Under the pieces are notes generated by a model. It searched no databases. It was not told the DNA's origin and was given only the letters and a program-made list of their open reading frames with translations. Position numbers and translations under genes: made by a program. 64,000 nucleotides of DNA from Kappaphycus alvarezii. Its lineage: Eukaryota; Rhodophyta; Florideophyceae; Gigartinales; Solieriaceae. Positions 44,900-56,101 of this stretch are shown here, one piece after another (position 1 is the first letter of the stretch; each line of letters starts with the position of its first letter). The stretch spans positions 248,001 to 312,000 of the forward strand of contig NADL03000610.1 of the NCBI GenBank assembly GCA_002205965.3, given 5' to 3'.

Positions 44900-47092
44900 A
44901 TTCTTGACGACAGGGGCGGGCCATGCTCATGATAATTCCATGAGGAGGATCTAAAAGACCATTTGATTTGGAAGTTTAAGTTGCAGTCTGACTGGTACTA
45001 ACGTATTTTTACTGACGGAATTTTCTGAACAATAAAATGCAGAGGGCAGGAATAAAAACTCATCTTGACTTAAGAGGTTATGGGTCCAGATCGCCTAACT
45101 CTGCCTACGAGCATGATCGCAGAATTACATCCCCCTTCTCTCTTTACTGTCAGTTTTCAGTTACTGTCGTATCGTGGAAGAAACATCCAAGACATGCATC
45201 GTACCGTTGAATGAATAGTCCGATTGCGCCCTTTGGCGAATCAGGATCCGTGTAGCTACTTCCGCTCAGAAGTCAACTGGTGTGTTTGACCGTCCAGGCG
45301 ACAAGGATGGTGAAGAGGTCATCGAGAATGTCGTTGATCGGCTATACAGCCGCTATGATGGCCGACATGGACAACCGATACTACTCCATCACGGCCTCTG
45401 TAATAACTAAGATGATTGAGTTGGTCTCCGCTCAGTACAAAAATTTGAAGGAAAGCATGCCTCGCCATGTAGAGAAGCCTGCAGTAATGGTGGAACAAAC
45501 CCGGGCAATGGGTAAGACTCTGGACAAACCGTTGCTTATCGTCATCTTCGTTACCTCCCTCACTGTCCATGAGTTCAAGCCGGCTACCACAGTCATCAAG
45601 ACCCTCGCCGGGTGAAAATCTCAAATGGGAGGACATGCACGCACGGCTAATCGAGTAATTCAAGCCTTTTCTGTCCGAACGAGGACAGAAATCACTTCAA
45701 TCTGTACACCATGAGCGCTCATGCGCCATCTTTCAGAGTCTAGCACACCGCATAGATTCTTGCTTCCTCTACCCTCTAAACAAAAACAGCAAGTTGGGAG
45801 TGGATGAGTCTACTTTCAGGGAAATCACCGATAATTGTGGTTCTAAAAGTGAAAGGTCAACCAAAGGGGGTACGTCGAAAATAAAAATTGTAGATTCTTG
45901 CCGGTTACCGACCGTTAAGCTATGGAAAAGGTCAAAGGTACAAGCAGGTGTATCGAATCATGATCATTTCTTGCACGATTGCGCACATGATACTGCACGG
46001 TAATCGACTTGTTGGCCCCAAAACACATACCACGAAAATTAAGTTTGTCGACGACTATACTTTTAGTTAAGCGGAAATAGGTACAAGGTCCGTGACCGGG
46101 AAATATGACGTTGTTGCAACCACTCTTAGCCTCACAGGAGCCCTTTACGTTTCGATTATGACAAAAAGTATTTTATCCGTTCCGACATTGATGGATGAAA
46201 ATTTCTCCGCCCGTTTGACTCCTGAAAAGGCTGTTCTTATTGATCTCGAGAACAACCACAAGGTATTACGGTATGAACAGCATTACACACACGTTTAATC
46301 ATACATTTCTGAAGATGAAAATAATTCGCGCCGTTCGGGAAGAAGGCCAGGCACTGGCCTTGCAGCCATGATGGCAACAGTCAAAAGGCTCACTCCTGAT
46401 GTTCGAAAGAAACTGCCGAAGGATGATGGGAAAACTGATGAGGACATCAAAACTGGCAGGAACTTAAGAATATCTAAGTTATCGTTAAGGAATACCATCG
46501 ATCTCCAGTTGATCAATTTCTACACTGATAGAAATTCATGCAAGGAAAATGACGAGGTGTGTAGCGAATACTCGCACAAGAATATCTCTAATAGTTTATT
46601 GGATGGAAATGACGCTGACGATGATAAGGAGAGTTCATGTAAGCAAATAAGACGTAATTAAGCATCTGTTTGGCATTTTTGTCTGTTACACGCTGTATTT
46701 GTCAATGTTATTCAGTAAAACTTAAAAATGATGTACTCTCACTGCCGATATGTACAGCTGTTTATTTTACTGACTGTACGAAGGTAAAATTCCGCCATCA
46801 GCTCTTTGGTAACCGAAAAAGAAAACGCAAGGCTGACCAATTATGCGTGATCTCCAAGAGCAAGATTAAGACGCTCTCTGCCAACGGTCACAGGTATTTC
46901 TTGATAGCAGTAGGAGAGGTATCCCACCATAACACTGTAATTCCGAACCAATTCAAGAGGGAGCATCAGCTACACTGCTCAGTTACGTGGCAAGGTTATA
47001 GAGGCAAACCTATCGGAGATTCAATTCAGTATATTCCGAAGGGTGCATTGAATTTAATGGATCCTCCAATTTTTTCACTCTTATGGTGTTAG
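44900..47092 (+). pseudogene. Ty1/copia gag-protease-integrase fragment
   Basis: The frame 45280-45615, with the next frame, reads as a gag (LVSAQYKNLKESMP; then DMHARLIEEFKPFL-like and QSLAHRIDSCFLYPL). A protease-end and pre-integrase region follows at 46030-46300 (LSLTGALYVSIMTKSILSVP, as in the ..L..VLYVP.L..NLLS.. block). The integrase entry is at 46670-47092 (GHRYFLIAVGEVSHH; NQFKREHQLH; GKPIGDSIQYI). The fragment stops exactly where the hAT element begins (47096). It is head to head with the copia fragment at 42000-44540 and supplies the parts that one lacks. Confidence 0.7.
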
Positions 47093-47095
47093 TAA

Positions 47096-47116
47096 CAGGG
47101 TTGTGGAGTAAATGTG
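47096..47116 (+). repeat. hAT left terminal inverted repeat
   Basis: Starts CAGGGTTGTGG and pairs with the reverse complement of 50276-50294, allowing two extra bases. Confidence 0.8.
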
Positions 47117-47639
47117 AAAAAAAACCTGTACATAGTACATGAAAGATTACAGTATTTTTAAGCACCGCGGTATATCGGTAGAACGGTTCATATAAATAAG
47201 ACTAATTTGGAGGAAATCGCGGTACATATAACATATAAAGCAGTCTAAATAGAGGTACAAGGACATTAAAATAATGCCCATGTACCAGTTACATGTCTTG
47301 AAAATTTATCTAAAAGCGCGGTACATGGGTATATGTAATAACATGTACCAGGTAAAACTATAAATTTGCCAAATTTAGGCATGTACCAGTACCTGACCCA
47401 GAACATGTGGTCAAATGGTAAAAACATGGTCAACTAATGGAGAAAACGTGATTTCAATTCCAAAAAGGTTCATCGCTAAAACTGCACCAATTTGCAGGTC
47501 ACAGAAAGCAAGGGACTGTCGTTTGGAGTTTAATTCTAGTCTGAGGACCCGCCTTGATTTTATCTGGAGCTATATATTTCCCATCCTGACAATTGGAAAT
47601 AGCTTTCATACCGAAGGTTCGAAAGGCTAGGATTAGGAG

Positions 47640-49884
47640 TTAAACGTCACTCATTGTAAATGGTCAAATGACAGTACCGAGAACTATGCGATAGGGGGTT
47701 CTGTGGCGGCGAAGCACTTCTTTTAATCTTCGCCAACATTTTGTCGTCGGAGTCATTGGCTTCTATCTTCAACGGATAGTCAAAAAAATATTCCATTGAT
47801 TTGATGTGATTAAAGAAGTTACCATCAATATGAAATTTCTTTGCAATTATCACGATGTTGTTAGTTTTCTTCGTTGAAATTCGATTACGAAGAGAACTAC
47901 AAATACGACCCGAAAGCTGAACATACGCTCATTTTCGATCTTTGTCGCAGTCATACCCAAAAAAACTTGCTTAACTTTGCCACTGTTGGAAAATGGACCG
48001 TTTTTCTCGATAACCAACTGTATTTGTCTTCTTCTTTCATGAAGTTCTGACATCATCGCTTAGCAAGATCTTCAGTTTTGCTGGATTATTCGTCTGGCAA
48101 AAACAATCTTCAACCTCATCAGTTCCAGGAGACTCTGACGGAAAGTTCTCTCGGAGGTCTATTACCAGTGATGAATCAGAATTATTCTCGGCATTCACAC
48201 TTCTCATTAGTGGTATTACTTCTTTTTCATCGTATTAAATTGCCAATAATCTTGCGTAGCTTGGGTCCGTATGATTTAATCGCATTAAAGTGGACTATAA
48301 TTCCTTAAACTCAGGATCAAAAACCACTGGCAGATAATGATGAACATATGCACCATTCATTGATCGGAATACAGAGAACGGGTGCAGCACATCCATGAAT
48401 AACTCAAGCACGCAGCCAGACATTCTGGCTTTGAGTATACCTATTTGTGCATCTAAATCATCAGCAGCCACTGGCATCACGGTCTGACAATTCTTCTGAA
48501 ACATCAAGTGCACGTCTGGTATATGTGCGATAGATTCGCTTACAGTCCATGTCTTCTTCTGGTAGAGTAGACATGAGAACACAAGCTTTTCAAGTGTGCC
48601 GACGATGCATTGCACAATTTCCCATTTCTCCGGACTAGGAATGCGGTGTCGAAAATTGCAATCAGCTTGAGATACAAAGCACTTCCGAAAAGCTTCTTGT
48701 ATGAGAGCATTATTAAGAGCATCACAAGAACACTTACAAACCTCGTCTTGAAAGGTGTTGGAACTAGCTTCGGATTAACATTCATACTTCTGCAAGCGTC
48801 TAACCATTTCTTACGGCCTTTGGAAGATTTATCTGTCCAATTAATGCACTTTTGAAAAGAGGATTTCACCTTTGAAATGTCAATAACAGGAAGTTTGTTT
48901 GTGAGAGTGTTCGACAATGCTGAATTACATGCCCCAAATATGATATGAGCGAAGCAAACTCCACTGAAACAATTTCCTATGTCTGCTCCTCTAAATGCAG
49001 CTGATGACTTAATAATGTTGGTGCATGCAATCAGGTTAGATCATACATCCTTGAAACAAGCGAAAATCTTCTCCTGACTCCGAAATTTGTCCATCTGTTC
49101 GACTATAATATCATGCAGGAATTCACCTTTTGTGATATCATACTGAATCAGTGCTAAGTGAACTCGTTTCTGCTTGAAGTCTTCATCAACACCATGTGCG
49201 ATCAAGTCGAAAATTTCTTCGCAACCGCGGCTCATCCACAGATTAAACGAGATAGAAACTTATTCTAACTTTGACAATTGCGGCGTAATCATGTTTTTCT
49301 CAAATTGATTCCTAAAAGCAAGGATATGCTTCTGGGCAAAAATTTTTCAATCTCGAATCGAAACACGAGGATTGAGAAAGTGAACACATCTTCAGAAGTC
49401 TGGATGGTCAAAAAATGCAAATGGAAAGCCTTCCATTGCAATCAACAAAACTAGTTTCTTGTTTGCCTCTTTGGCAGTATCGGAAGTAGGATTGTACTTC
49501 TGATGAGTGTCAAGAAATGTCTGAAGCTCCGGTTTTTTTTGGAGGCTCAGATGATGATGAAGAGGTTTCAAATTGGTTGAAAAGTCCCCGGTGGTGTTCT
49601 TTCTTATGTCTGCGCAGCGCGTTTGTGTCCATGCTTCCATGAAACTTAAATAGACCTTTGCGACCTCTTTTGCTTGATCGAGATGCTGCCGTAATGTCAG
49701 GTGCGCAGGCAATACAGGCATAAGTTTGATTGTCATGTCCCCAAAGGCTTGACTTTTTTCCAGTTTTCTGGTTTACTGAATACGTTTGTTGGGCGAGCAT
49801 AAGAACATCGGTTGTTGAGCATTGGTTAGATGCAGTGTTAAGCTCATCATCAGCTGGTAGTTGATTTGGTGGCTGGGATGCCAT
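47640..49884 (-). pseudogene. hAT transposase, broken
   Basis: The minus strand from the ATG at 49884 starts MASQPPNQLP and carries a BED-type zinc finger (about residues 45-95: W, C..C, then H...HH). The frame shifts at a run of eight T (49533-49540) and continues KPELQTFLDTHQKYN. After stops, the hAT core is readable: SFNLWMSRGCEEIFDLIAHG (49190-49260), where hAT proteins have D.W.S and a hydrophobic strand. CFAHIIFGACNSAL follows near 48920-48960 (family C.AH.lnL). KTRFVSVLVML lies near 48730-48760 (family TRW.S), and VVFDPEFKEL ends at 48302 (family LDPR.K). The C-terminal dimerisation block is not readable. Length and order fit a full-length but inactive transposase. Confidence 0.8.
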
Positions 49885-50275
49885 GGACTGATGTAAATTG
49901 AGCGCTGAGTTCGAAAGTTTGGTGGCTGTTGAGGAAGGGGTCTTTGAAGTTAATCTTATAGCAGTTTGGACTTCGGCTAGGGCTTGTGATTATCCGAGAA
50001 GTGGGTACATGGACTGATCAAAATCGGCGGTACATGAGATGATACGTTACAGTTGTATTCAATCTTTCGGGCGGCACATGGTTACGTTACACTTCTTTTA
50101 GAACTGCATGTACCTCGGTACATGATACGTACTGATTTCGAGAATTTTAGCAAATGTTTTGGACAGGTAACTGCTTAATGTACTGTACTGTACAGTACTG
50201 TACCTGCGGACACCTGTTATACTAATGCCATACAGTAAAACCTGCACATGTACCTTTCCATGTACCTCCCAATGA

Positions 50276-50294
50276 CACCTTTACCCCAACCCTG
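50276..50294 (-). repeat. hAT right terminal inverted repeat
   Basis: The plus strand ends TTTACCCCAACCCTG, the complement of the left end with two bases missing. Confidence 0.8.
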
Positions 50295-50491
50295 AAAAAT
50301 ACCCTTTCGGGTTGGGCGAATCGCCCCTTATCCTATCAAAAGAGAGAATTTCCATTTCGGTGAGACTTGCAGGACGAACAGGTCTCGTATTGCGGAGACA
50401 CAGCAGTCGTCGGTGCTTACAAGATATGCGACCGACACTGTACACCCGTGGGTGCTTACAGAGTATTCAACACCATCATCCTCTTGCCGAG
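50295..50491 (-). repeat. Copia LTR fragment, family 2, cut by the hAT end
   Basis: It is related to 41840-41999. On the minus strand it begins TGTTGAATACTCTG, preceded by a purine-rich GGCAAGAGGATGATGG that resembles a polypurine tract. The other end is cut at the hAT boundary. No pol remnant is readable on its upstream side (50492-50900). Confidence 0.65.
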
Positions 50492-51900
50492 GGTTGAGAA
50501 AGCTCCAAGTGAACGTTTTATTCCGTGCTCCAGGTGCTTGCAAGGCTCTCACGTTCCGGCACTTGCTGGATCGAAACACCGTCCTCAAAACAATGTTTAC
50601 TGTAGTTTGTGATTTCCGCACAGCTATCTTCGGCCCAACAATTAGTAAACAAGTGAAGAGCTGTCAAAACGGTGACATTGTGCATGCAGCTGCAGTAAGT
50701 GTCAATATTATGCACAAAAGCATCAAAATGAACCAAAAACAAAATGAGCAAGGAATCCAAACAACAGTGTCGACCAAACGCAACGCAAGGGTGCTCAACA
50801 GATGTGCAAAGTATTCCTACAAGCCTAGAGAAAGAGGAATCTTTATTGAAGGAGGAAAGGGGTCCCACAGGAGCGGCCAGTTCAAGGGATAAGCCTTAAA
50901 TGGCCCGCCCCCATCGAAAAATATACCTGAAAGAAAGTCTAGTGCGTAGCAATCCAAAGCATGCAGGTTGCATGAGGAGCCAAAATATTACATATGACAA
51001 AATGGTGTTTTACTGTATGGCATTAGTATAACAGTCCACCTGCGCAAAGAGCGTTCCAAAGGAGCCTCCCCCGTCCAGGCCCCAATTTTCAGAATTTGAA
51101 TCCGCAAGTCGGATAATAGGAATTCACCAGAGCGCAAGCAACAATCCGACAAGCACCGGTTGGCGGTACTGCATAGAAAGAGCGACCGAGTGATCGAGGG
51201 AATTGCAAGCCCGCCACCTTGTCCCCACAAGCCACGTTTTCCCTCCTCTCGCAACTCGCAGCTCAACCATCGTTCCAACACCAGCAAGGAACACGGCGCC
51301 TGAAAACGCAAGAATACGGTCATAGATTCGAGTGCTGTGCGGCGAGTGCATTGAACTGCAGCGCGTGTACCATAGTAAGTGTGGGACGCATCGCCGAGAA
51401 CAAGCCTCACCCAGACGGTTGCGTTGGCGATGGTTCAGGGGGTGGAGGCGGGGGAACGTGCGGAGTGCAGCTGCTGTGACGATGTGATGGCGGTAGGGTA
51501 CAGTGTACGGTACAGTATGGTACTGTACAGTACAGTGCCGTACAGTACTGTAGTAGGGCTTGCCGGAGGATTAGGGTTTGGTAATACATGTACAGTACAA
51601 TAGCGGAAATGGGATTGATTGCAGTTGAGGTATTGAGAGTTTTCAATCTCGTCTTCGATCTCGTTGGTTAGCCCCAGGTGGACACGTGGATACGTGGACA
51701 CGACGAATGAGCCGGTGACCACAAACTGGGGTGCACGTGCCCTTGGGTGTTACTCCCAACGGTCCAAAACACGTGTGTTTGTTTCAGCCGAGCTCATGGC
51801 GCATATCCATCCCCCGATATAGAGTCAGCCGCATGCCCAATCGCACCTAACCGCTTCCATCCAACATTCAAACAAACCGACAAAAAGGAAAAAAGAGACA
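50492..51900. other. Unassigned; GTAC-rich cluster near 51500
   Basis: Open frames on both strands overlap without domains. From 50900 composition becomes GC-rich. Around 51500-51555 lies a dense cluster of TACTGTAC / GTACAGTA. The stretch may include the promoter of the coiled-coil gene that follows. Confidence 0.4.
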
Positions 51901-53428
51901 ACCAACACAATGCCCCCTCCACCGCCCCGCCGCCTCCTCCGTCTCCTCCCCCGCCGTCCAAAGCCGCCGGTCCTTCCGCCATCGTCCACGCCCCCGTCCG
52001 CCGCCCCATCACCCTCCCCGCCCCATCCGACGCACAGTCGACGCAACTGTACGACCGCCTCGCGGCTGCCGTTTTGGAGAATGACGGCTTGCGTCGTCAG
52101 ATATCCGCGCATGCTGCGCATCTCGAGTCCTTGTCTATGGGCCCTGCGAAACGGGAGTGTGATTCCACATCGTCGCATTCCAGGCTGCCGGTGAACAACC
52201 CGGAGTTTGAGGAGGGGGATTTGCAAATGGCTACTAGGGCGGTTTCGGCGCCTTTACCTGCGAGTGGGGTTGGATTGGAGGGTGAGGGGGAGGTGGAGGT
52301 GGAGGGGGAGGGGAGAGGCGGGAGGGTGGTGGGGAGGGTAGTGGGAAGGGTGGAGGGTGGATGGAGATGATGTTCAGGGGGAGGGGGAGAAGGACAGGAC
52401 AGAAGAGGCGGAGCATGTTGTGAGGTTGGGGGAGAGGAGAGCGTCCGAGAAGGGGGTGAATGTGGAGGGCGGAAAACGGGTGGGCGGAAACAGTTCGGGT
52501 CAGAGGGTTGGGCGCGTGCAGGAGATGGAGTATGGTGGCGAGAGGAAGAGGTCGAAACGAAGTTTGAGGAGCGAGAATCACAGTGCCGGGGATGGTGCGT
52601 CTGTGAGGAGTCGGTCGGTAGGGAGTGTGGGGAGGGGTGTGGAGCGTGGGGTGGAAGGGGATTTGCGAGGTGATGAGGGAAAGGAGGTGGTGGATGGGGG
52701 GGAGGAGATGGATGATTTTGGGGATGTGGGAGCGGCAGTGGAGGTACAGGAGGTTGAGGCACGGGGGGATTGGGGCTGGATGAGGAAAAGGATATGGGGC
52801 CGGAGATTTGGGAACTGCAGGTGATTGTTGAGGCGTTGAGAGGGGAGAATGAGCGGTTGAGTATGCGGGTGGAGGAGTTGAACCGACGGGGGGAAACGGC
52901 ACGGAAGCGGACGGGTGAGATGTGGGCGAGGGTGGAGAGGGAGAGGAGGGGGTTGGAACGGGCGATGGTCGAGGTGAAGAATGAGAATGTTCGGTTGAGA
53001 GCGGATATCGGGAGACTGAGGGGCAGGGAAGATAGAGTTGGGGAGATGCTAAAGGGGGTGAAGAAATGGGTGGAAGAGGGGTTGATGGAGTTTGGAGAGG
53101 TGCAAGGGACGGAGAGTGTGGGGGGTAGGACGGGGAGGGAATGGGAGGGTGAGAGTAGCTATATGGGAGTAGGGGAGGGGAGTTGATGAGGATTAAGCAG
53201 AAGAACCGAGAGTTGGCGCGGGAGAACCGGATCTTGAGGGCGAGGGCGGCGCATTTGCAAGAGGAGAATCGAAGGATGTATGAGGATCGAAGAGTTGGAG
53301 CGGATGAGGTGATGGACGGGATTATGGAACGGGTGCCGGAAAGAGAGGTTGATGTGATGGGGCAACGGAGCCATCCCAATGATGACGTGGATGGGCAGGG
53401 TTCTTGTGTGGTGACGTTTGATTGGTAA
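51901..53428 (+). pseudogene. Coiled-coil protein gene spread over several frames
   Basis: Four plus-strand frames follow each other and together read as one protein. 51747-52370 has a Pro-rich start then LYDRLAAAVLENDGLRRQI. 52357-52824 is charged. 52770-53186 is a strong coiled coil (ELQVIVEALRGENERL, VEELNRRGETA, VEVKNENVRLRADI). 53183-53428 is a zipper-like piece (KQKNRELARENRILRARA), ending CVVTFDW at the stop. Frame changes fall near G runs: at 52763-52768 one more G would join the frames. At 53169-53197 a 29-base GT...AG stretch could instead be a tiny intron. No in-frame ATG is seen for the first frame; an ATG at 51910 is in another frame. So it is either a live gene with sequence errors or small introns, or a recent pseudogene. 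No basic region of a true bZIP is visible. Confidence 0.55.
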
Positions 53429-53452
53429 GGTGGATGGGGGCGGGGTAGAGTG

Positions 53453-53475
53453 TCGAGTCGAGTCGAGTCGAGTCG
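53453..53475. repeat. Simple repeat (TCGAG)n
   Basis: About four and a half units of TCGAG lie just after the coiled-coil stop. Confidence 0.9.
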
Positions 53476-55720
53476 GGTGGGTGTTGAACGTTTGTTGAAC
53501 CAATATGTGTGTTGCCTTGTATACGGAGAGCGTAAACCGTATGGGCAGTGTTCACATTGTCGACGTGAACAGGTTGCCCGGGTCATACTGTGTAGTTTCA
53601 AACAAGACGAGTCGCGTCCGTCTCTACCTGGTGCGACCTGCTTCAGCCAACGTATTGCACACGCGACAGCGATCGGGCGTGAGGCGAGCGCGTGCGGACG
53701 TCGAAACACGTAACCGGGATACCCGCATCCCCTCAGGCATGGTGGACCGGCGCGTATATTCGCATGAGCAAGGGGATGTTGGTGACGGTATTCCCTGCTC
53801 GACGACGACCATGTTGGCATGGACGAATCTTGCGCGTCTGTTTGTGGACATTGTGCTCTAATTTGCCAACGGTGATCAGGCTGTTGAATTACACGGTGGT
53901 GGTTGAGGAAGGGCGCTTTGTGTTTGGTGTTTGTCGGGGACAGCGGCAGGGGGTGGGTCGTATGGGTATTGTTATCGTTCGGGACGAATGCAGGGAGTGG
54001 GAGGATGTCTGATTCGACGTCGAGGATGTCGATGTGTTGTATTGGGCGTTATTCGAGGGAGGGGAGTGGGGAGGGGAAGATGGTTTCACCGGCGGTGACG
54101 AGGAGGATGGGAGGATGGGCATTCTTGCGGTGAATGAGGAGAGGTAGGCGAGTCTTGGGGCTGGCGAGTGGCCCAAGTGGCGGTGGTGGAAAGCTGGAAC
54201 GGTGGAACGGTGGAAAGGATGTGGTACTGTACAGAACAGTTTGGTATGGTACAGTACGTACAGTAATTCTTGATGAGTCCCGCCTTGCGGTGCCGTTGGC
54301 AGTGGCGCAAAAGGGCACTGTGCAGCTTGTCGCTGCGAGGTTATTTGGCATACACTGACTGTACTGTACGTACCCCTAAAAAAAAATATATCGAGGCGTT
54401 AACAGACTGGCGGCAATGTACGGTACAGAATTATCGAAATGTGGAAATAACGTGGCAGCCTGCCTGTCAATGCAAATGCAAATGCGTCTTTGAAATTTAC
54501 AGTGCTTACAGTTGTCGGTTCGGAGCTACAGCTCGCTTGTCTTAGATACCGTACTATACATTTCCTCTCCCCCATCACACCATCTCCTGCCCGAAAAGAA
54601 TGGATATCCCGGTAGAAGGTAAAACACAAATGCACCATTCACACGCAGTCGCAACCACGCCGGATCAAATCCCTGTGCCCCCTTTTCGCCACCGTTTGTT
54701 CCAATTTCCTCACCATATCGCTCGCCGCACCACCATGCTGCATCATTCAACACCCATTTTCATTCTTTTTCATCCATACCCTCACTTCATCCATAGTGTT
54801 TTACACATAATCCAGTGCTGCTTGCGTCACTGCATTTCCTTGTCGGCATAAACGTCGTGTCCATGCTTTCAACTGGTCCGTTTTTCAACATGACTAGGTT
54901 TCCTCCCTTGCCAATCATTGGAAACCCAAAACATCACATCATGCTTCAACTCATATCAAGTGCAACGGAAACTCACCAAACAAAACGATACACCATCACT
55001 TTATTCTCCCCCTCCACACTCTCCCTTCACTTTTGCCAAAGTCGATGCAACCACTACAAACATTCATCAACGTTTCGCCGTGCATGCCCCGCTCTCCCAC
55101 TTATTTTCCCCTCTCTTCTCCATTGTTGTACTCTTCCTTCCTTTCCCTCACAGTACTCAAAACCAAAACCAACAAAACTGCTCTCAACTCTCCTTGTCTA
55201 ACGAAACCTTCCCGCTTGTCACCAAATCGTGAACAGCGGCCGCCATCTTCCACGGCAGCTGCTCTTCTCACATTCAACCACAAAGGCGTCTATGCCAAGG
55301 CGTCAACTGCTTGCAAGGGTGAGGTTTTAAGGGCTCGGCCATAGCCTCTGGTTTTCCTCTACGCTTCTACACCTCCTCGCGCAAGAGAGATAGTAGGTGG
55401 GTAGGCAATAGTGCTGGAAGACCGCTCTTTTCTTTTGCATGGTAATTATTGTTTAATATTGTCCAGTCAGTTACATATCCCTCGCAGCAAACAAACACTA
55501 TTTACCCCTATCAAGAGGGAAAACGGGTTCAAACTTATTGCTTACAATACACGCAGTCTTGCGAAATCAATTTCAGGCCTTTGGAGAAACAATCCACTAG
55601 CTAGCAATCAACACAACAATTGGTATCACAGAGATAGAGTTATACCATCTCCTATGCGAAAGCAATCCGACCCTTCCACGCCTCCAAAAACTACAGAGGA
55701 TCAACCTCAACTACCCAAGT
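53476..55720. other. Unassigned GC-rich to mixed stretch
   Basis: Many overlapping open frames occur on both strands, as expected of GC-rich DNA, and none has a recognisable domain. GTAC-rich clusters occur at 54225-54262 and 54356-54371. A C/T-rich, A-poor plus strand spans 54600-55250. Confidence 0.4.
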
Positions 55721-55723
55721 TTG

Positions 55724-56101
55724 CTACCAACATTGGAAACACTTCTCGCTATACGTATTGATGCGCATGTAGTCAGTCCAATCCATAGGATTGTCTCTGT
55801 GATTGATCACCCTGTGCATTTTGAAATGATTCATATCATCAAACCTAATATTACAACTCGGGCACTGCGGAAGGATGTAACTTTGGTCATGCTCTTTGAT
55901 AATATGCCCCACAACATTATCGTATAGAAGCCACTTTGGACAGTGAGGGCAGCGAGCAAAATGCCTCCGAATCTTGTGCTTTTCCAAATTTTTCTCCGTC
56001 TTGAACGACTTGCAGCACCGCTCGCATGAATAGGGCCTCCTCCGCGGTCTGCTTGAAAAAGCGTTGGTCGCGTCTTTCTTGGTCGTGTTCTTTTCACACA
56101 T
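55724..56101 (-). CDS. Small protein with three C2H2 zinc fingers
   Basis: This is an intact 125-codon frame with an ATG at 56101. After a Lys/Arg-rich start (residues 1-23) come three fingers. The first (about 25-47) is C-x2-C-x12-H-x4-H, with CERCCKSF and the HKIRRH end. The second (about 50-70) is C-x2-C-x11-H-x4-H, with CPHCPKW and HIIKEH. The third (about 80-101) is C-x2-C-x12-H-x4-H, with CPSCNIRF and HRVINH. A C-terminal tail ends KCFQCW. The length and basic start suggest a nucleic-acid-binding regulator, but the target is unknown. All key Cys and His residues are present, so selection has likely kept it. It stands alone between unassigned stretches. Confidence 0.75.
   Translation of the reverse strand: MCEKNTTKKDATNAFSSRPRRRPYSCERCCKSFKTEKNLEKHKIRRHFARCPHCPKWLLYDNVVGHIIKEHDQSYILPQCPSCNIRFDDMNHFKMHRVINHRDNPMDWTDYMRINTYSEKCFQCW

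Larger units (their letters stand above)
47096..50294 (-). mobile_element. hAT-family DNA transposon with terminal inverted repeats
   Basis: Left end CAGGGTTGTGGAGTAAATGTG (first 20 bases) and right end, read inward, CAGGGTTGGGGTAAAGGTG form inverted repeats of about 19-21 bases. Both start with the CAGGG common in hAT ends. Inside each end, the 7-mer GTACATG or its complement CATGTAC recurs many times, like transposase subterminal sites. The interior encodes a broken hAT transposase on the minus strand. The flanking 8-mers (GTTAGTAA left, AAAAATAC right) do not match, so no target duplication is visible. Confidence 0.85.

Noticed and set aside
50413..50892. 159-codon open frame next to the copia LTR
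   Set aside because: It overlaps LTR sequence at its start and shows no family signature.
53183..53428. Stand-alone bZIP transcription factor
   Set aside because: There is a zipper-like repeat but no basic DNA-binding region before it; it reads better as the end of the coiled-coil protein.
52234..53820. 528-codon minus-strand open frame
   Set aside because: It is Pro/Ser-rich without a domain and lies opposite clear coiled-coil coding; the purine-rich plus strand explains its openness. Kept only as a question in the findings.
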